A stretch of 64,000 bases of DNA, taken from positions 186,001 through 250,000 of the forward strand of contig NZ_BQUV01000008.1 of NCBI RefSeq assembly GCF_022835695.1. The letters are read 5' to 3'. Below are positions 8,238 through 19,104 of this stretch, one piece after another; the stretch's first letter is position 1, and the number at the start of each line of letters is the position of its first letter. The notes below the pieces were generated by a model. It was not told where the DNA came from. It was given only the letters and a program-made list of their open reading frames with translations, and made no database searches. Made by a program: the position numbers and the translations under genes. This DNA comes from Bradyrhizobium sp. Ce-3. Its GTDB lineage: Bacteria; Pseudomonadota; Alphaproteobacteria; Rhizobiales; Xanthobacteraceae.

Positions 8238-8648
8238 TCAATCCCTGAGCTGACGCTCAAGGTCGGCGAAGTCGATCTCGGCCCAGCGCTCCGAGATCTT
8301 GCCGTCGCGGATGCGCCAGAACGTCATGCCGCGGAATTCGACGTGGCGGCCGGTCGGGGCGATGCCGCGCCACGGGCTGCGGTGCCGGCCGCGCCAGACG
8401 AAGCGGCCGGCGACGATGTCGCGCTCGGCCACCAGGCATTCCGCCACCGCCGAGAGGTCGGCGAAGGTCTCGTGCATGCCGGCCGAATGCGCGATCACCT
8501 CCTCGGCGTTCATCCGCCTGCCCGTGGCATGATCGAAGAAGTCTGAGGCCAGCTGCGCGCGGATCGCATCGGGATCGAGACGATTGGTCACGGCGTCGCA
8601 ATGCGCGAGCACCAGCGCCTTGTTGGCGTCGAGGGTGGCGTGGGACAT
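8238..8648 (-). CDS. SnoaL-like (NTF2-fold) ester-cyclase-family protein
   Basis: A 136-residue protein of the NTF2-like fold. The SnoaL/ester-cyclase pattern is visible: DFFDHATGRRMNAEEVIAHS, then DLSAVAECLVAERDIVAGRF, WRGRHRSPWRGIAPTGRHVE and FRGMTFWRIRDGKISERWAE. Such proteins form small beta-barrel pockets and act as isomerases, cyclases or carriers; the substrate is not evident. The start at 8648 (MSHATLDANK) is preferred because the longer frame to 8825 has no sequence resembling the family. Confidence 0.82.
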   Translation of the reverse strand: MSHATLDANKALVLAHCDAVTNRLDPDAIRAQLASDFFDHATGRRMNAEEVIAHSAGMHETFADLSAVAECLVAERDIVAGRFVWRGRHRSPWRGIAPTGRHVEFRGMTFWRIRDGKISERWAEIDFADLERQLRD

Positions 8649-9024
8649 CGGCGATCGGTTTCTCAAAGGGAAAAGTTGTAGAAAAGGAAGGATGCGCCTC
8701 ATACGCGAATTGGACGCCATGGCGCAAGTGACGATGGTCAGAAATCTGTCGTGTTTCGATCGCAACGCGCATGCCACGCTGCTGCCGGTACCATTATCCG
8801 AAGCAAGAGCGCCGCTGGCATGCAAGAGACCAGACGCACCGACGGGTGAACGCGGACGTTGCCGGCCGCGACCAAGATGAACGGGCCGCGCGCCGGCTCC
8901 TCATTGATTGCGGAGCCTGCCGCGCCTTGCTCACATGAATCGGCGCAGCTATGCGTGGCTGCGCCGACGAGCGTCATCCGCAGGCAACCCGGAGGACGCG
9001 CGCACTGACGGGGAACCGCCGCGA
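8649..9024. other. Divergent intergenic region of 376 bases
   Basis: Lies between the SnoaL-like gene (minus) and the CHAT gene (plus), so must carry both promoters. I see no clear promoter boxes, repeat or small gene. The open frame continues upstream of the chosen CHAT start to 8908 but its peptide (many Arg/Ala, no family features) precedes a good signal peptide and is unlikely to be translated. Confidence 0.5.
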
Positions 9025-11847
9025 ATGAAAATAGCCGGACATTTCGCTCGCGCGCGCAGGGCGGCCGCATCGCTCGGTCTCATCCTTGCGCTCGGCGCTG
9101 TTTTCACCACAACGATCGACACCGCCGCCGCGCAGAACGTCGCCGGCAGGCGCGCGCCGGCGCAAGGCGCCGCCAGCACGCAAGGCGCCGCCAGCACCCA
9201 GGCGATCGCCGCGCAGATCAAGAACGCCATCGCGCTGACCCGCGGCGGCAAGGTCGACGCGGGCTACGCACAGCTCGTCGCCGCGCTCGACGCCGCCGAC
9301 AAGCTCGACGATGCGCAGTTCGTCATGGGGCAATATTTCGACGCGACCGCCACGCTGCGCGCGGTGAAGCGCGACGACCTTGCCGAGAAGCTGTTCGTGC
9401 GCGCGTTCCAGAGCAAGGCGGCGGCGCAATCGCCGCCCGGCAATGCCGACGTGCTGCTGATGTACGCGATCCTGATATCCGACCACGCCAGGATCGCGGA
9501 AGCCGTTCCGCTCTACATGAAGGCAATCGCAACCTTCAACGCCTATTGGGGCGAAGGCTCCGAGGAATCGCTGATCGCCAACGACAAGCTCGCGGTCGCG
9601 CTGTCGGCCAACGGCTCGGCGGCGTCGGCGACCAATCTGGGCCGGCACAATTTCGAGCGCTCGGAAAAGGCGCTGGGGCCCGACCATCGCACCACCTGGA
9701 AGCTCGCCAACAATTATGCCGACATGCTGCGCGAGATCGGCGCACCGGCAAAGGCGCTCGAGCTCGACCTGTTCGCAATCGAGAAGCGCGCCAGGCACTA
9801 TGGCGAGAACCATCTCAACACGCTGGTGACGGTCAACAATGCCGGGCAGGATTTCCTCGCTCTCGGCCGCTTCGACGACGCCCGCCGCTATTTCCGTCGG
9901 CATCGCGCGATCGCGGTGGCGATGGCCCCGAAGGACCCGAGCTTTGCCGGACAGGCCGACGCCTGGCTGTTCTACACCGACATGCTCGCCGCAGGCGACG
10001 CCGCGATGGTGCCGGCCGATCTGGCGCGGCTGGAGGCGATCGTCGCCAATGAGGAGAATTTTGCCGACTTCCTGCGCATCAAGGCCGCGGTGCTGGCTGC
10101 CGGCCAGCGCGAGAAGCGCGGCGAGCGAGAGGCCGGCATGCGGCTGCGCGAGACGGCGCTGGCGATCTCGAGGCGCGCCTTCACCGCGCAACATCCGATC
10201 AGCTTCGAGATCAAGCTCGGCATCGCGGAGGCGTTGATCGCCATCGATCCGAACCGCGCGGTGCAAAGCTTCACCGCGCTCGACCGCGAGATGTTCGACT
10301 GGATGAAGCGCGAGGTCGGCACATCAGGCGATCGCGCCGTCGCCGAGGCGATCCGCGCCCATGCCGATCATCTGCTGTTCGCGTTCGGCCGTTTCGCCAC
10401 CGAGGCCGGGTCAGCGGTGGCGCAGCCGGCGTTTGCCGCCGCCGTGCTGCGCTGGAAGACGCTCGGCGGCGGCGACGCCACGGCGCTGCGCCGGCTCGAG
10501 ACCCAGATGGCCGGCAAGGACGAGGAGACCGCGGCGCTGTTGCGCGCCGCGCTCCGGCTCAACGGCGAGAAGCAGGAGCTGTTCTCGTCGGGCAATATCG
10601 ACGACTGGGCGAGATCGGTGTGGCAGCGGCAGGACGCGGCCGAGAAGGCGCTTCAGAAGCGGCTCGATGCGATCGGCGTCGAGCTGCCGCAGGATCCGAT
10701 CCGTCCCGCGCAGCTGCTGGCGCCGCAGGAAGCCGTCGTCAACTACTTCATCACGCGGCAATGGAAGGCGGACCGGCAGGCGAAGGAGCCGCTGGCGGCG
10801 ACCGCGCTCTATGCCATCGTCGAGACCGCCACGAGCGAGCCGCGCGTGGTCGATCTCGGCGATCCCGGCCGCATGGTCGACACCGGCGTGCGCACCGAGA
10901 TCGCGCGGCTGCGCACGACGCGAACCAGTGCGCCCGATTCCGACGCGCACGCGCCCGACGTCAAAGGCCGCTTCCAGAACCTCCGCGCGCGGCTGTTCGC
11001 GCCGCTGGAGCCGCTGCTGAAGGACAAGACCACGCTCTATGTGGTGCCGGACGGCTTCCTGTTCGCTGTGCCGTTCGCACTGCTGCCCGGCGCCGATGGC
11101 GGCCTGCTGGAGGACAAGTTCACGATCCGGATGCTGACCAGCCCCGACGCGCTGATCGAGATCCATGCGCGCGAGAAGCTCGACCGGCGAGGCGCGATGC
11201 TGCTCGCCGGCGGCATCGCATACGGCGAGCCCGGCCCGATGCCGCTGCCCGGCACCAAGACCGAGATCGAGGCGATCGCCAAGCTCGCCCGCGCGCGCGG
11301 CGCGCCGGTCGAGCTGCTGACCGGGAGCGGCGTCAGCGAAGCGGCGCTGCGCGAGGCGATCGGCAACGCCCGCATCGCGCATCTGGCAACCCACGGCTTC
11401 TATCACGACAGCACGGCTGGAGGCCTCGATACGCTCTGGCAGAGCGGCATCGTGCTATCCGGCGCCGGCGACAGCAGGTTTCCGCTGCGCGACGACAAGG
11501 ACGGCTATCTCTATGCCTTCGAATTGATGGACTGGGACCTGTCCGGGCTTGATCTGCTGGTGCTGTCGGCCTGCGAGACCGGCCGCGGCGACGAGAGTTT
11601 CGTCAGCGGCCTGCGCGGCCTGCCGACCGCGCTCGGCATCGCCGGCGCACGGCGCGCGCTGCTGACGCTGTGGCCGGTCGCCGACGAGGGCACCGCGAAC
11701 TTCACGGTACGCTTCTACGAGCATCTGGCCGAGGGCCTGACCTATTCGGATGCGCTGCGCCAGACCCGGCGCGACGCGCGCGACGGCAAGGTCGCGGGCG
11801 CGGCCGACGCCAGCGTGTGGGCGGCGTTCGTGCTGTTCGAGGGCTGA
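9025..11847 (+). CDS. Exported TPR-CHAT protein (caspase-like protease fold)
   Basis: A 940-residue protein with a signal peptide (MKIAGHFARARRAAASLGLI, hydrophobic stretch, DTAAAQN cleavage region). Residues ~60-450 look like degenerate tetratricopeptide helices (KVDAGYAQLVAALDAADKL; AVPLYMKAIATFNAYWG; YADMLREIGAPAKALELDLF). The C-terminal third is a CHAT domain: TTLYVVPDGFLFAVPFALL, then catalytic His790 in HLATHGFYHD and Cys850 in VLSACETGRGDE, followed by GLPTALGIAGARRALLTLWP. The His/Cys dyad is intact, so a cysteine protease is predicted. The start at 9025 has GGGGAA upstream and opens the signal peptide. CHAT-TPR proteins are often cleavage effectors; the periplasmic location here is inferred only from the leader. 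No partner gene is adjacent. Confidence 0.85.
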   Translation: MKIAGHFARARRAAASLGLILALGAVFTTTIDTAAAQNVAGRRAPAQGAASTQGAASTQAIAAQIKNAIALTRGGKVDAGYAQLVAALDAADKLDDAQFVMGQYFDATATLRAVKRDDLAEKLFVRAFQSKAAAQSPPGNADVLLMYAILISDHARIAEAVPLYMKAIATFNAYWGEGSEESLIANDKLAVALSANGSAASATNLGRHNFERSEKALGPDHRTTWKLANNYADMLREIGAPAKALELDLFAIEKRARHYGENHLNTLVTVNNAGQDFLALGRFDDARRYFRRHRAIAVAMAPKDPSFAGQADAWLFYTDMLAAGDAAMVPADLARLEAIVANEENFADFLRIKAAVLAAGQREKRGEREAGMRLRETALAISRRAFTAQHPISFEIKLGIAEALIAIDPNRAVQSFTALDREMFDWMKREVGTSGDRAVAEAIRAHADHLLFAFGRFATEAGSAVAQPAFAAAVLRWKTLGGGDATALRRLETQMAGKDEETAALLRAALRLNGEKQELFSSGNIDDWARSVWQRQDAAEKALQKRLDAIGVELPQDPIRPAQLLAPQEAVVNYFITRQWKADRQAKEPLAATALYAIVETATSEPRVVDLGDPGRMVDTGVRTEIARLRTTRTSAPDSDAHAPDVKGRFQNLRARLFAPLEPLLKDKTTLYVVPDGFLFAVPFALLPGADGGLLEDKFTIRMLTSPDALIEIHAREKLDRRGAMLLAGGIAYGEPGPMPLPGTKTEIEAIAKLARARGAPVELLTGSGVSEAALREAIGNARIAHLATHGFYHDSTAGGLDTLWQSGIVLSGAGDSRFPLRDDKDGYLYAFELMDWDLSGLDLLVLSACETGRGDESFVSGLRGLPTALGIAGARRALLTLWPVADEGTANFTVRFYEHLAEGLTYSDALRQTRRDARDGKVAGAADASVWAAFVLFEG

Positions 11848-12028
11848 GACGGACACGGACGCAAGAGAACGGTGGACATCTCGCAGGCCGTTGTCATCTT
11901 GACACGTCGCCGGATTACGTCCGATCGCATCGCAAGAGCCTTCGCCGCAGGATTGCGCAGGGCAGACCGGCACGAGCACGCAGCCGATTTGCTTTGACAG
12001 CGGCGGCCCGATCGGGGACAAGCCGCCC

Positions 12029-12265
12029 ATGCCGAAAAAACCCGGGACCAATCCCAAAGGCGAATTCGCCTTCTTCAACGTCTATTATGAAGACGGCTCG
12101 CAGCGCTCCAACCGCCGCGTGCCGTCGGAGTTGATCGGCGGGCTCGACGGCGACGAGCCGGTGCGCGCCTTCCTGCGCGACCAGGACCGCGAGATCGCCG
12201 AAAAGGGCGGCCGCCCGCCGCTCGAGATCAAGACCATCGAGCGGGTCGGGACGAAGAAGAAGTAG
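12029..12265 (+). CDS. Conserved-looking 78-residue hypothetical protein
   Basis: Small hydrophilic protein beginning MPKKPGTNPKGEFAFFNVYY and ending in a basic tail (IERVGTKKK). The FAFFNVYYEDGSQRSNRRVP segment followed by LDGDEPVRAFLRDQDREIAE looks like a compact beta-alpha unit. ATG at 12029 is preceded by GGGGACAAG. I do not recognise a family and assign no function. Base composition matches the surroundings. It stands alone between the CHAT gene and the convergent rpoD gene, followed by repeat family E. Confidence 0.7.
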   Translation: MPKKPGTNPKGEFAFFNVYYEDGSQRSNRRVPSELIGGLDGDEPVRAFLRDQDREIAEKGGRPPLEIKTIERVGTKKK

Positions 12266-12603
12266 TGGGCGCCTCTCGCGCCTAATCAACGTCAGAGCAA
12301 GCGGCACCCCTCTCCCCGTCCCTCCCCCGCAAGGGGGGAGGGAGCCCTTCCGCCGGCGCCTCCCTCACATTGCGACTTCCACAGAGCATGCGTTTTGGCG
12401 CAATGCGCAGTCGTGACACGACGGCAAGACCCGTGAAGCAACGTCAGGCGAGCACACTGATCAGGCTCCCTCCCCCCTTGCGGGGGAGGGTTGGGGAGAG
12501 GGGTGGCCGCCGGCGCTGGCGCGGGAATTTGCGTGAGCTGCCTCTAAGCAAAAAACGGCGGGCCAAGGCCCGCCGTTTTTGTTTCGATCGATGACCGTCA
12601 GAT
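12266..12603. other. Intergenic region with a large inverted repeat (family E)
   Basis: A 338-base gene-free stretch between the 78-residue gene and rpoD. It contains a 43-base arm at 12305-12347 (CCCCTCTCCCCGTCCCTCCC ... GGGAGGGAGCC) and its imperfect inverse at 12463-12506 (GGCTCCCTCCCCCCTTGCGG ... GGGGAGAGGGG). Each arm is itself a small hairpin. A bidirectional terminator follows. Confidence 0.75.
12551..12580. terminator. Bidirectional intrinsic terminator between the 78-residue gene and rpoD
   Basis: A perfect 14-base inverted repeat AAAAACGGCGGGCC / GGCCCGCCGTTTTT with a two-base centre. A-runs on one side and T-runs on the other make it functional in both directions, ending rpoD on the minus strand 24 bases after its stop codon. 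Confidence 0.9.
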
Positions 12604-14736
<2,133 letters not shown>

Positions 14737-14989
14737 TCACTAAGCTCCCGAAACGCGGTCATGCAAAATGGCGCCACGCGCACACATCGGCATGATATCT
14801 AGATTTACTCTCTCGACGCACAAAGGGCGGCGCATGATCTCGCCACCCCTGTCATCCGTCTCGACGGTTTCCAATCTGCAATAGCCGCGAGGCTATTAAG
14901 TTTCGCTTAACCCTGTTTCTGCAGCCAAACCATGGATTTGGCGAGTCTTTTTGCGGGTGCGACCAGCGCCGTCCGCAGCATTTTTGTTA

Positions 14990-16999
14990 TCAGACATTAC
15001 GCTGGAACCGGCCCGATGATTCGCCGAACCCTTCAATCAGGGCTTCGGTCCCGTCGGCTTCTGCCATCCGGGCCTGGATATCCTGCAACCATGCCAGATT
15101 GGCCTCGCTGGAGTCTTCAGCCAAAGCCGCTTCCGCATCTTTTCTTTCCCTAAGTAAGGCGTGGGTTTTCTGATGCAAGGCAACGAGTTGACGCCAGGTT
15201 GATAAAACATCCTCGCGCGCCGCGCCGACCCGCACACCCCACACCGCCTGGGTCGTGACCGCCCGCTCAACCCTTTGAAGAATCTGCGATAATCCGCCTG
15301 CTTCGAGATCGGCGCGCATCTTCTCGGCCTGCTCCTCGGCGTCCGGAGAATGGTGATGGTCGTGGGCAAAGGCCGCGATAATGGCAGCCCTGAGCTTGTG
15401 GGCCTCGGGATGGCCGAGCTCCAGCGCCGCCACCTCCTCGAGATGGTCGTGCAGCAGCCAGGGGTGGTTGATCAGGGATTGCAGGATCAGCGCCTCGCGG
15501 CGGGAGATCGCGCTGCGCTGGCCGCGCATGATCGGGCTGTTGGCAAGCTGGGGGCTCGCGGCCTGATAGGGACCCCGTAAAATCCCGGGGGCGGCGCCGC
15601 CTTTGCCCCCATACCGGCCGCCCTGCGCCGGCCCGCGGGGGACAAACTGGCGGGGTGATTCGCCGCCGCGGCCACCGCCGAAATTGCCCCTGCCGTAACC
15701 GCCGCGGCCATAACCGCCGCGCCCGCCCTCGGGCGCAAAGCTGCGTTGCAGCCGCTCCTGCAAATCCTGCCGGTAATAGCGGCGCACCACTTCGTCGCGG
15801 ATGCCGTTGGCGAGTTCGCCGATCCGCGCCTCCAGCGCCGCACGGCGCTCGGGCGTATCGAAATTGCCGCCCTCGATCTCGCGCGACCAGACCATGTCGG
15901 CGAGCGGCTTCGCGGCTGATATCACGTCCTCGATCGCGGCGCGGCCGCCGGAGCGCGCGAGATCGTCGGGGTCCTGCCCTTCCGGCAGCAGCGCGATGCG
16001 CAGGCTCTTGCCCGGCTTGAGCTGCGGCAAGGCGATGTCGGCAGCACGATAAGCCGCCTTCTGCCCGGCGCGGTCGCCGTCGAAGCAGAGGATCGGCTCG
16101 TCGACCATCTTCCAGAGCAGGCCGAGCTGGTTCTCGGTCAGCGCGGTGCCGAGCGGCGCGACGGCGCCCGTAAAGCCCGACGTGACCATCGCGATGACGT
16201 CGACATAGCCCTCGACGACGATCAGCTGCGCGCCGTCATGCGCGGCCTGCCGCGCGGTGAACAGGTTGTAGAGATTGTCGCCCTTGTGAAACAGCGGGGT
16301 TTCCGGCGAGTTCAGGTATTTTGCCGGAACGTCCTTTTCCAGCGCGCGGCCGCCGAACGCGATGACGCGACCGCGCCCGTCCGTGATCGGGAACATGACG
16401 CGGTCGCGGAAGCGATCGAACGGCACCGGCTTGTCCTCACCGGACACCAGCAGCCCGGCCTCCACCATGTCCTCGGTCGAGATGCCCTGCGCGCCCAGAT
16501 GCTCCTTCAGCGCGAAGCGATCCGGCGGCGCATAGCCCATCCGGAACTGGAGCTGGGTCGCCGGCGAGATGCTGCGGTCGGCGAGGTAGCCGCGCGCCTT
16601 GGCGCCGCCCCGAGAGGCCAGCGTGTCGGCGAAGAACTTGGTCGCCAGTTCCATCACGTCGTGCAGGGTGCGGCGATGCTGCTCGTGTCGCGCCGCATCG
16701 GGCGTCACGGCCGGCAGCGGGACACCCGCCATCGCGGCGAGACGCTCCACCGCCTCGGGGAAGGTCACGCCCTCGGTCTTCATCAGGAAGTCGAAGATGT
16801 TGCCGTTCAGCCCGGAGGAAAAGTCGAACCAGGCCTGCTTCTGGTCGTTGACGAAGAACGACGGCGTCTTTTCCTGCTGGAACGGCGACAGCCCCTTCCA
16901 CTCCCGCCCGGCCTTCTTCAGCTTGACGCGCCTGCCCACGACTTCCGAAACCGGAAGCCGGGCGCGCAGCTCTTCGAGGAATTCGGGCGTGAAACGCAT
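14990..16999 (-). CDS. dnaG: DNA primase DnaG lacking the zinc ligands
   Basis: A 669-residue primase that makes RNA primers for replication. The TOPRIM catalytic core is intact: VVEGYVDVIAM, then CFDGDRAGQKAAYRA and EGQDPDDL. The N-terminal zinc-ribbon region is recognisable by GLSPFQQEKTPSFFV, but the usual CPFH and HCFGCG ligands read SPFQ (Ser38, Gln41) and FDFSSG (Asp59, Ser62), so no Cys/His remains. Between the core and the C-terminal helicase-binding domain is a Gly/Arg-rich linker (GGRGGYGRGGYGRGNFGGGR and onward). The start at the ATG (16999, MRFTPEFLEELRARLP) is preferred to an in-frame TTG seven codons earlier. An exact TTATCCACA lies about 80 bases upstream. Confidence 0.97.
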   Translation of the reverse strand: MRFTPEFLEELRARLPVSEVVGRRVKLKKAGREWKGLSPFQQEKTPSFFVNDQKQAWFDFSSGLNGNIFDFLMKTEGVTFPEAVERLAAMAGVPLPAVTPDAARHEQHRRTLHDVMELATKFFADTLASRGGAKARGYLADRSISPATQLQFRMGYAPPDRFALKEHLGAQGISTEDMVEAGLLVSGEDKPVPFDRFRDRVMFPITDGRGRVIAFGGRALEKDVPAKYLNSPETPLFHKGDNLYNLFTARQAAHDGAQLIVVEGYVDVIAMVTSGFTGAVAPLGTALTENQLGLLWKMVDEPILCFDGDRAGQKAAYRAADIALPQLKPGKSLRIALLPEGQDPDDLARSGGRAAIEDVISAAKPLADMVWSREIEGGNFDTPERRAALEARIGELANGIRDEVVRRYYRQDLQERLQRSFAPEGGRGGYGRGGYGRGNFGGGRGGESPRQFVPRGPAQGGRYGGKGGAAPGILRGPYQAASPQLANSPIMRGQRSAISRREALILQSLINHPWLLHDHLEEVAALELGHPEAHKLRAAIIAAFAHDHHHSPDAEEQAEKMRADLEAGGLSQILQRVERAVTTQAVWGVRVGAAREDVLSTWRQLVALHQKTHALLRERKDAEAALAEDSSEANLAWLQDIQARMAEADGTEALIEGFGESSGRFQRNV

Positions 17000-17078
17000 G
17001 TGGCTCGGGTTCGGCGTCAATCGGACATCGATATAGTGGTGGAGCCCTCAACCCATCAAGTTTATCCGCCTTCACCCG

Positions 17079-17087
17079 TTATCCACA
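17079..17087. promoter_or_regulatory. Exact DnaA-box sequence upstream of dnaG
   Basis: TTATCCACA, the consensus DnaA box, lies 80 bases upstream of the dnaG start; a TTTATCCGCC sequence is 18 bases further in. Regulation of dnaG by DnaA is inference only. Confidence 0.4.
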
Positions 17088-17199
17088 CCCCTCGTCACTC
17101 CCCGGTGCGCAGGCTCAGCCCTTTGGGCTGCCCCGGAATGACGGTGGAGAGGTCGCGCTGCGCGCTTGCCCGCTCCCCGGTTCCGGGATTGGATAGGCC

Positions 17200-17754
17200 A
17201 TGTTCACGACATTCAGAGGCGGACAGAGCGGCGGCTGGCAGGTCACCTCGATCACGCGGGTGAAGGGCGAGACATTGCCGAAGGTCGCGGCGCTGTCGAT
17301 CGTGGCGAGCGAGGCGATCGCGCTGCCGCTATTGCCGGCGCAGACCTCCTGGCGGCTCGCCGGCGTCGCCAGCCATCTGCGCTACACCGAGAAGGAAGAG
17401 CGCGAGAAGCTCGCCGCGGTGCAGGCCGCCCTCGGCCGCAGCGAGGCGACGCAGGCGGCGCTGATCCCGATCCGGAAATCCGCGGCGTGGTGGGAGCTGA
17501 CCCAGGAGGAGCGCCGCAAGATCTTCGAGGACAAGTCGCACCACGTCGCCGGCACCCTGAAATTCCTCCCCGCGATCGCCCGCCAGCTGTTTCACGCCCG
17601 CGACCTCGGCATGCCCTTCGACTTCCTGACCTGGTTCGAGTTCGCGCCCGAGCATGCCAGCCTGTTCGACGAGCTGGTCGCCATGCTGCGCGCGACCGAG
17701 GAATGGAGCTTTGTCGAGCGCGAGGTCGACATCCGCGTCGAGCGGGAAATCTGA
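17200..17754 (+). CDS. Short chlorite-dismutase-family heme protein
   Basis: A 184-residue protein of the chlorite dismutase/HemQ (dimeric alpha-beta barrel) superfamily. The C-terminal half is diagnostic: RKSAAWWELTQEERRKIFED, SHHVAGTLKFLPAIARQLFH and PFDFLTWFEFAPEHASLFDE. The candidate proximal heme ligand is His115 and the candidate distal Arg is Arg128; their spacing (13) matches the His114/Arg127 pair I recall for the short Nitrobacter winogradskyi enzyme. If the arginine is truly distal, chlorite-decomposing activity is plausible, unlike in HemQ-type members. The length fits the short clade. The stop is six bases before the convergent GGCT-family gene. Confidence 0.8.
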   Translation: MFTTFRGGQSGGWQVTSITRVKGETLPKVAALSIVASEAIALPLLPAQTSWRLAGVASHLRYTEKEEREKLAAVQAALGRSEATQAALIPIRKSAAWWELTQEERRKIFEDKSHHVAGTLKFLPAIARQLFHARDLGMPFDFLTWFEFAPEHASLFDELVAMLRATEEWSFVEREVDIRVEREI

Positions 17755-17759
17755 AGCAG

Positions 17760-18158
17760 CTAGTGCTCCAGAAATTTTCCTGACTCAATCCGCGGCAGCT
17801 CGGTGACCGGCCAGTTGTAGAGATAGGTCCACGCCTCGCGCACGCTGCCATCGGCAAGCGTGACCTTCAGCATCTCGCGCACATATTCGGTCGGCGGCGG
17901 AAAGCCTTCGCCGCAGGCTTCATACATGTCGAATTCGCGCAGCATGGCCTCGCGCTCGCGCAGGCGGAACAATTCGCCGTGCACGATGTCGGCGGCATCG
18001 TCGGACATAACCAGGCCCGGATAGTGCTTCACCAGGTAGAGCCGGCCGCGGCACTGCGCCGGCCCGAGGAATTCGGCATTGCCGGCCAGCAGCTTCGCCA
18101 TCGGATGGTCGAAGCCGCGCATCAGCGTGCCGTAGACGAAGAGAAGATCGGAGGTCAT
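17760..18158 (-). CDS. Gamma-glutamylcyclotransferase-family protein
   Basis: A 132-residue protein with the fold's hallmark FVYGTLMRG at residues 7-15, the substrate-binding loop, and the acidic segment AMLREFDMYEACGEGF where the catalytic Glu normally lies. Family members release 5-oxoproline from gamma-glutamyl peptides or related conjugates; the precise substrate is not evident. It converges with the chlorite-dismutase-like gene (six-base gap), and a family B repeat lies immediately upstream of its start. Confidence 0.85.
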   Translation of the reverse strand: MTSDLLFVYGTLMRGFDHPMAKLLAGNAEFLGPAQCRGRLYLVKHYPGLVMSDDAADIVHGELFRLREREAMLREFDMYEACGEGFPPPTEYVREMLKVTLADGSVREAWTYLYNWPVTELPRIESGKFLEH

Positions 18159-18168
18159 GGGTTAACCT

Positions 18169-18273
18169 GTCATTCCGGGGCGCGTCGCAGACACGAGCCC
18201 GGAATCCATTGCGCCACACGAATGCGCTGAGACATGGATTCCGGGCTCGCCCTCCGGGCGCCCCGGAATGACG
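18169..18273. repeat. Intergenic inverted repeat, family B, copy 3
   Basis: TGTCATTCCGGGG at the left and CCCCGGAATGACG at the right, with inner GAGCCCGGAATCCATT and ATGGATTCCGGGCTC arms, as in 5181-5283. It separates the GGCT-family gene from the transglutaminase pair. Confidence 0.85.
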
Positions 18274-18289
18274 GAATGGGCGAGAAGAA

Positions 18290-19102
18290 TCAAGCCGCCG
18301 CCACCTCGTCCGTCACCACGACGAACTTCTCCAGCGTCATCCGCCCAAAACTCGTGGTCAGCGCGACGTCGGCGGCGTCGCGGCCGGTCGCCATCAGGAT
18401 GCGGCCGATCCGCGGCACATTGTGGCGGGCATCGAAGGTGTACCACTGGCCCGACAGATAGACCTCGAACCAGCCGGAAAAATCCATCGGCGCCGGATCC
18501 GGCGGCACGCCGATGTCGCCGAGATAGCCGGTGCAGTAGCGTGCCGGAATGCCCATGCAGCGGCAGAAGGTCAGTGCCAGATGCGCAAAGTCGCGGCAGA
18601 CGCCGGCGCGGCTCTCGTACACATCGTGCGCCGACTTCATGTGATGGGCATGCTGATAGCCGAACGTCACATGGTGATGCACGAAATCGGTGATCGCCTG
18701 CACCCGCGCCCAGCCCTGCTGTGTGTCAGCGAATAGCGACCAGGCGATGTCGGTCAGCTTGTCGGTCTCGCAATAGCGGCTCGGCATCAGGTAGAGCAGC
18801 ATGTCGTCGGGCAGCTGCTCGATCGGGACCTGCTGCGCCGCCGGATTGACGACGTCAGGCAATCCGGAATCCCGCACCAGCGCGCTGCCGTGGAAGGTGA
18901 CGCCACCGGCTGGCGCCACCAGGCGCCCGCAGACATTGCCGAAGCCGTCGCGATAGAGACCGATCGGAACATCGGGCTCGGCCGTAATGCGCTCGGTGCC
19001 GACGATGTCGGCGTAACGCGACGGATGGATCGACAGCATGATCACCATCGGGGTCGGCTGCGCCGCCGTGTAGGTGATCTCGAAGCCGACCTTGATCTGC
19101 AT
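18290..19102 (-). CDS. Transglutaminase-like protein with altered catalytic His
   Basis: A 270-residue COG1305-type protein: an N-terminal beta domain and a papain-like transglutaminase core with nucleophile Cys169 in RAGVCRDFAHLALTFC and Asp224 in WYTFDARHN. Where the paralogue next door has HAWVQVYL, this protein reads FSGWFEVYL, so Ser209 replaces the usual His. Transamidation by the standard Cys-His-Asp triad would be impaired unless another residue substitutes. The length is normal and the frame intact. The start is two bases past the stop of the upstream transglutaminase gene on the same strand, so the two are almost certainly one operon. Confidence 0.85.
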   Translation of the reverse strand: MQIKVGFEITYTAAQPTPMVIMLSIHPSRYADIVGTERITAEPDVPIGLYRDGFGNVCGRLVAPAGGVTFHGSALVRDSGLPDVVNPAAQQVPIEQLPDDMLLYLMPSRYCETDKLTDIAWSLFADTQQGWARVQAITDFVHHHVTFGYQHAHHMKSAHDVYESRAGVCRDFAHLALTFCRCMGIPARYCTGYLGDIGVPPDPAPMDFSGWFEVYLSGQWYTFDARHNVPRIGRILMATGRDAADVALTTSFGRMTLEKFVVVTDEVAAA

Positions 19103-19104
19103 CG

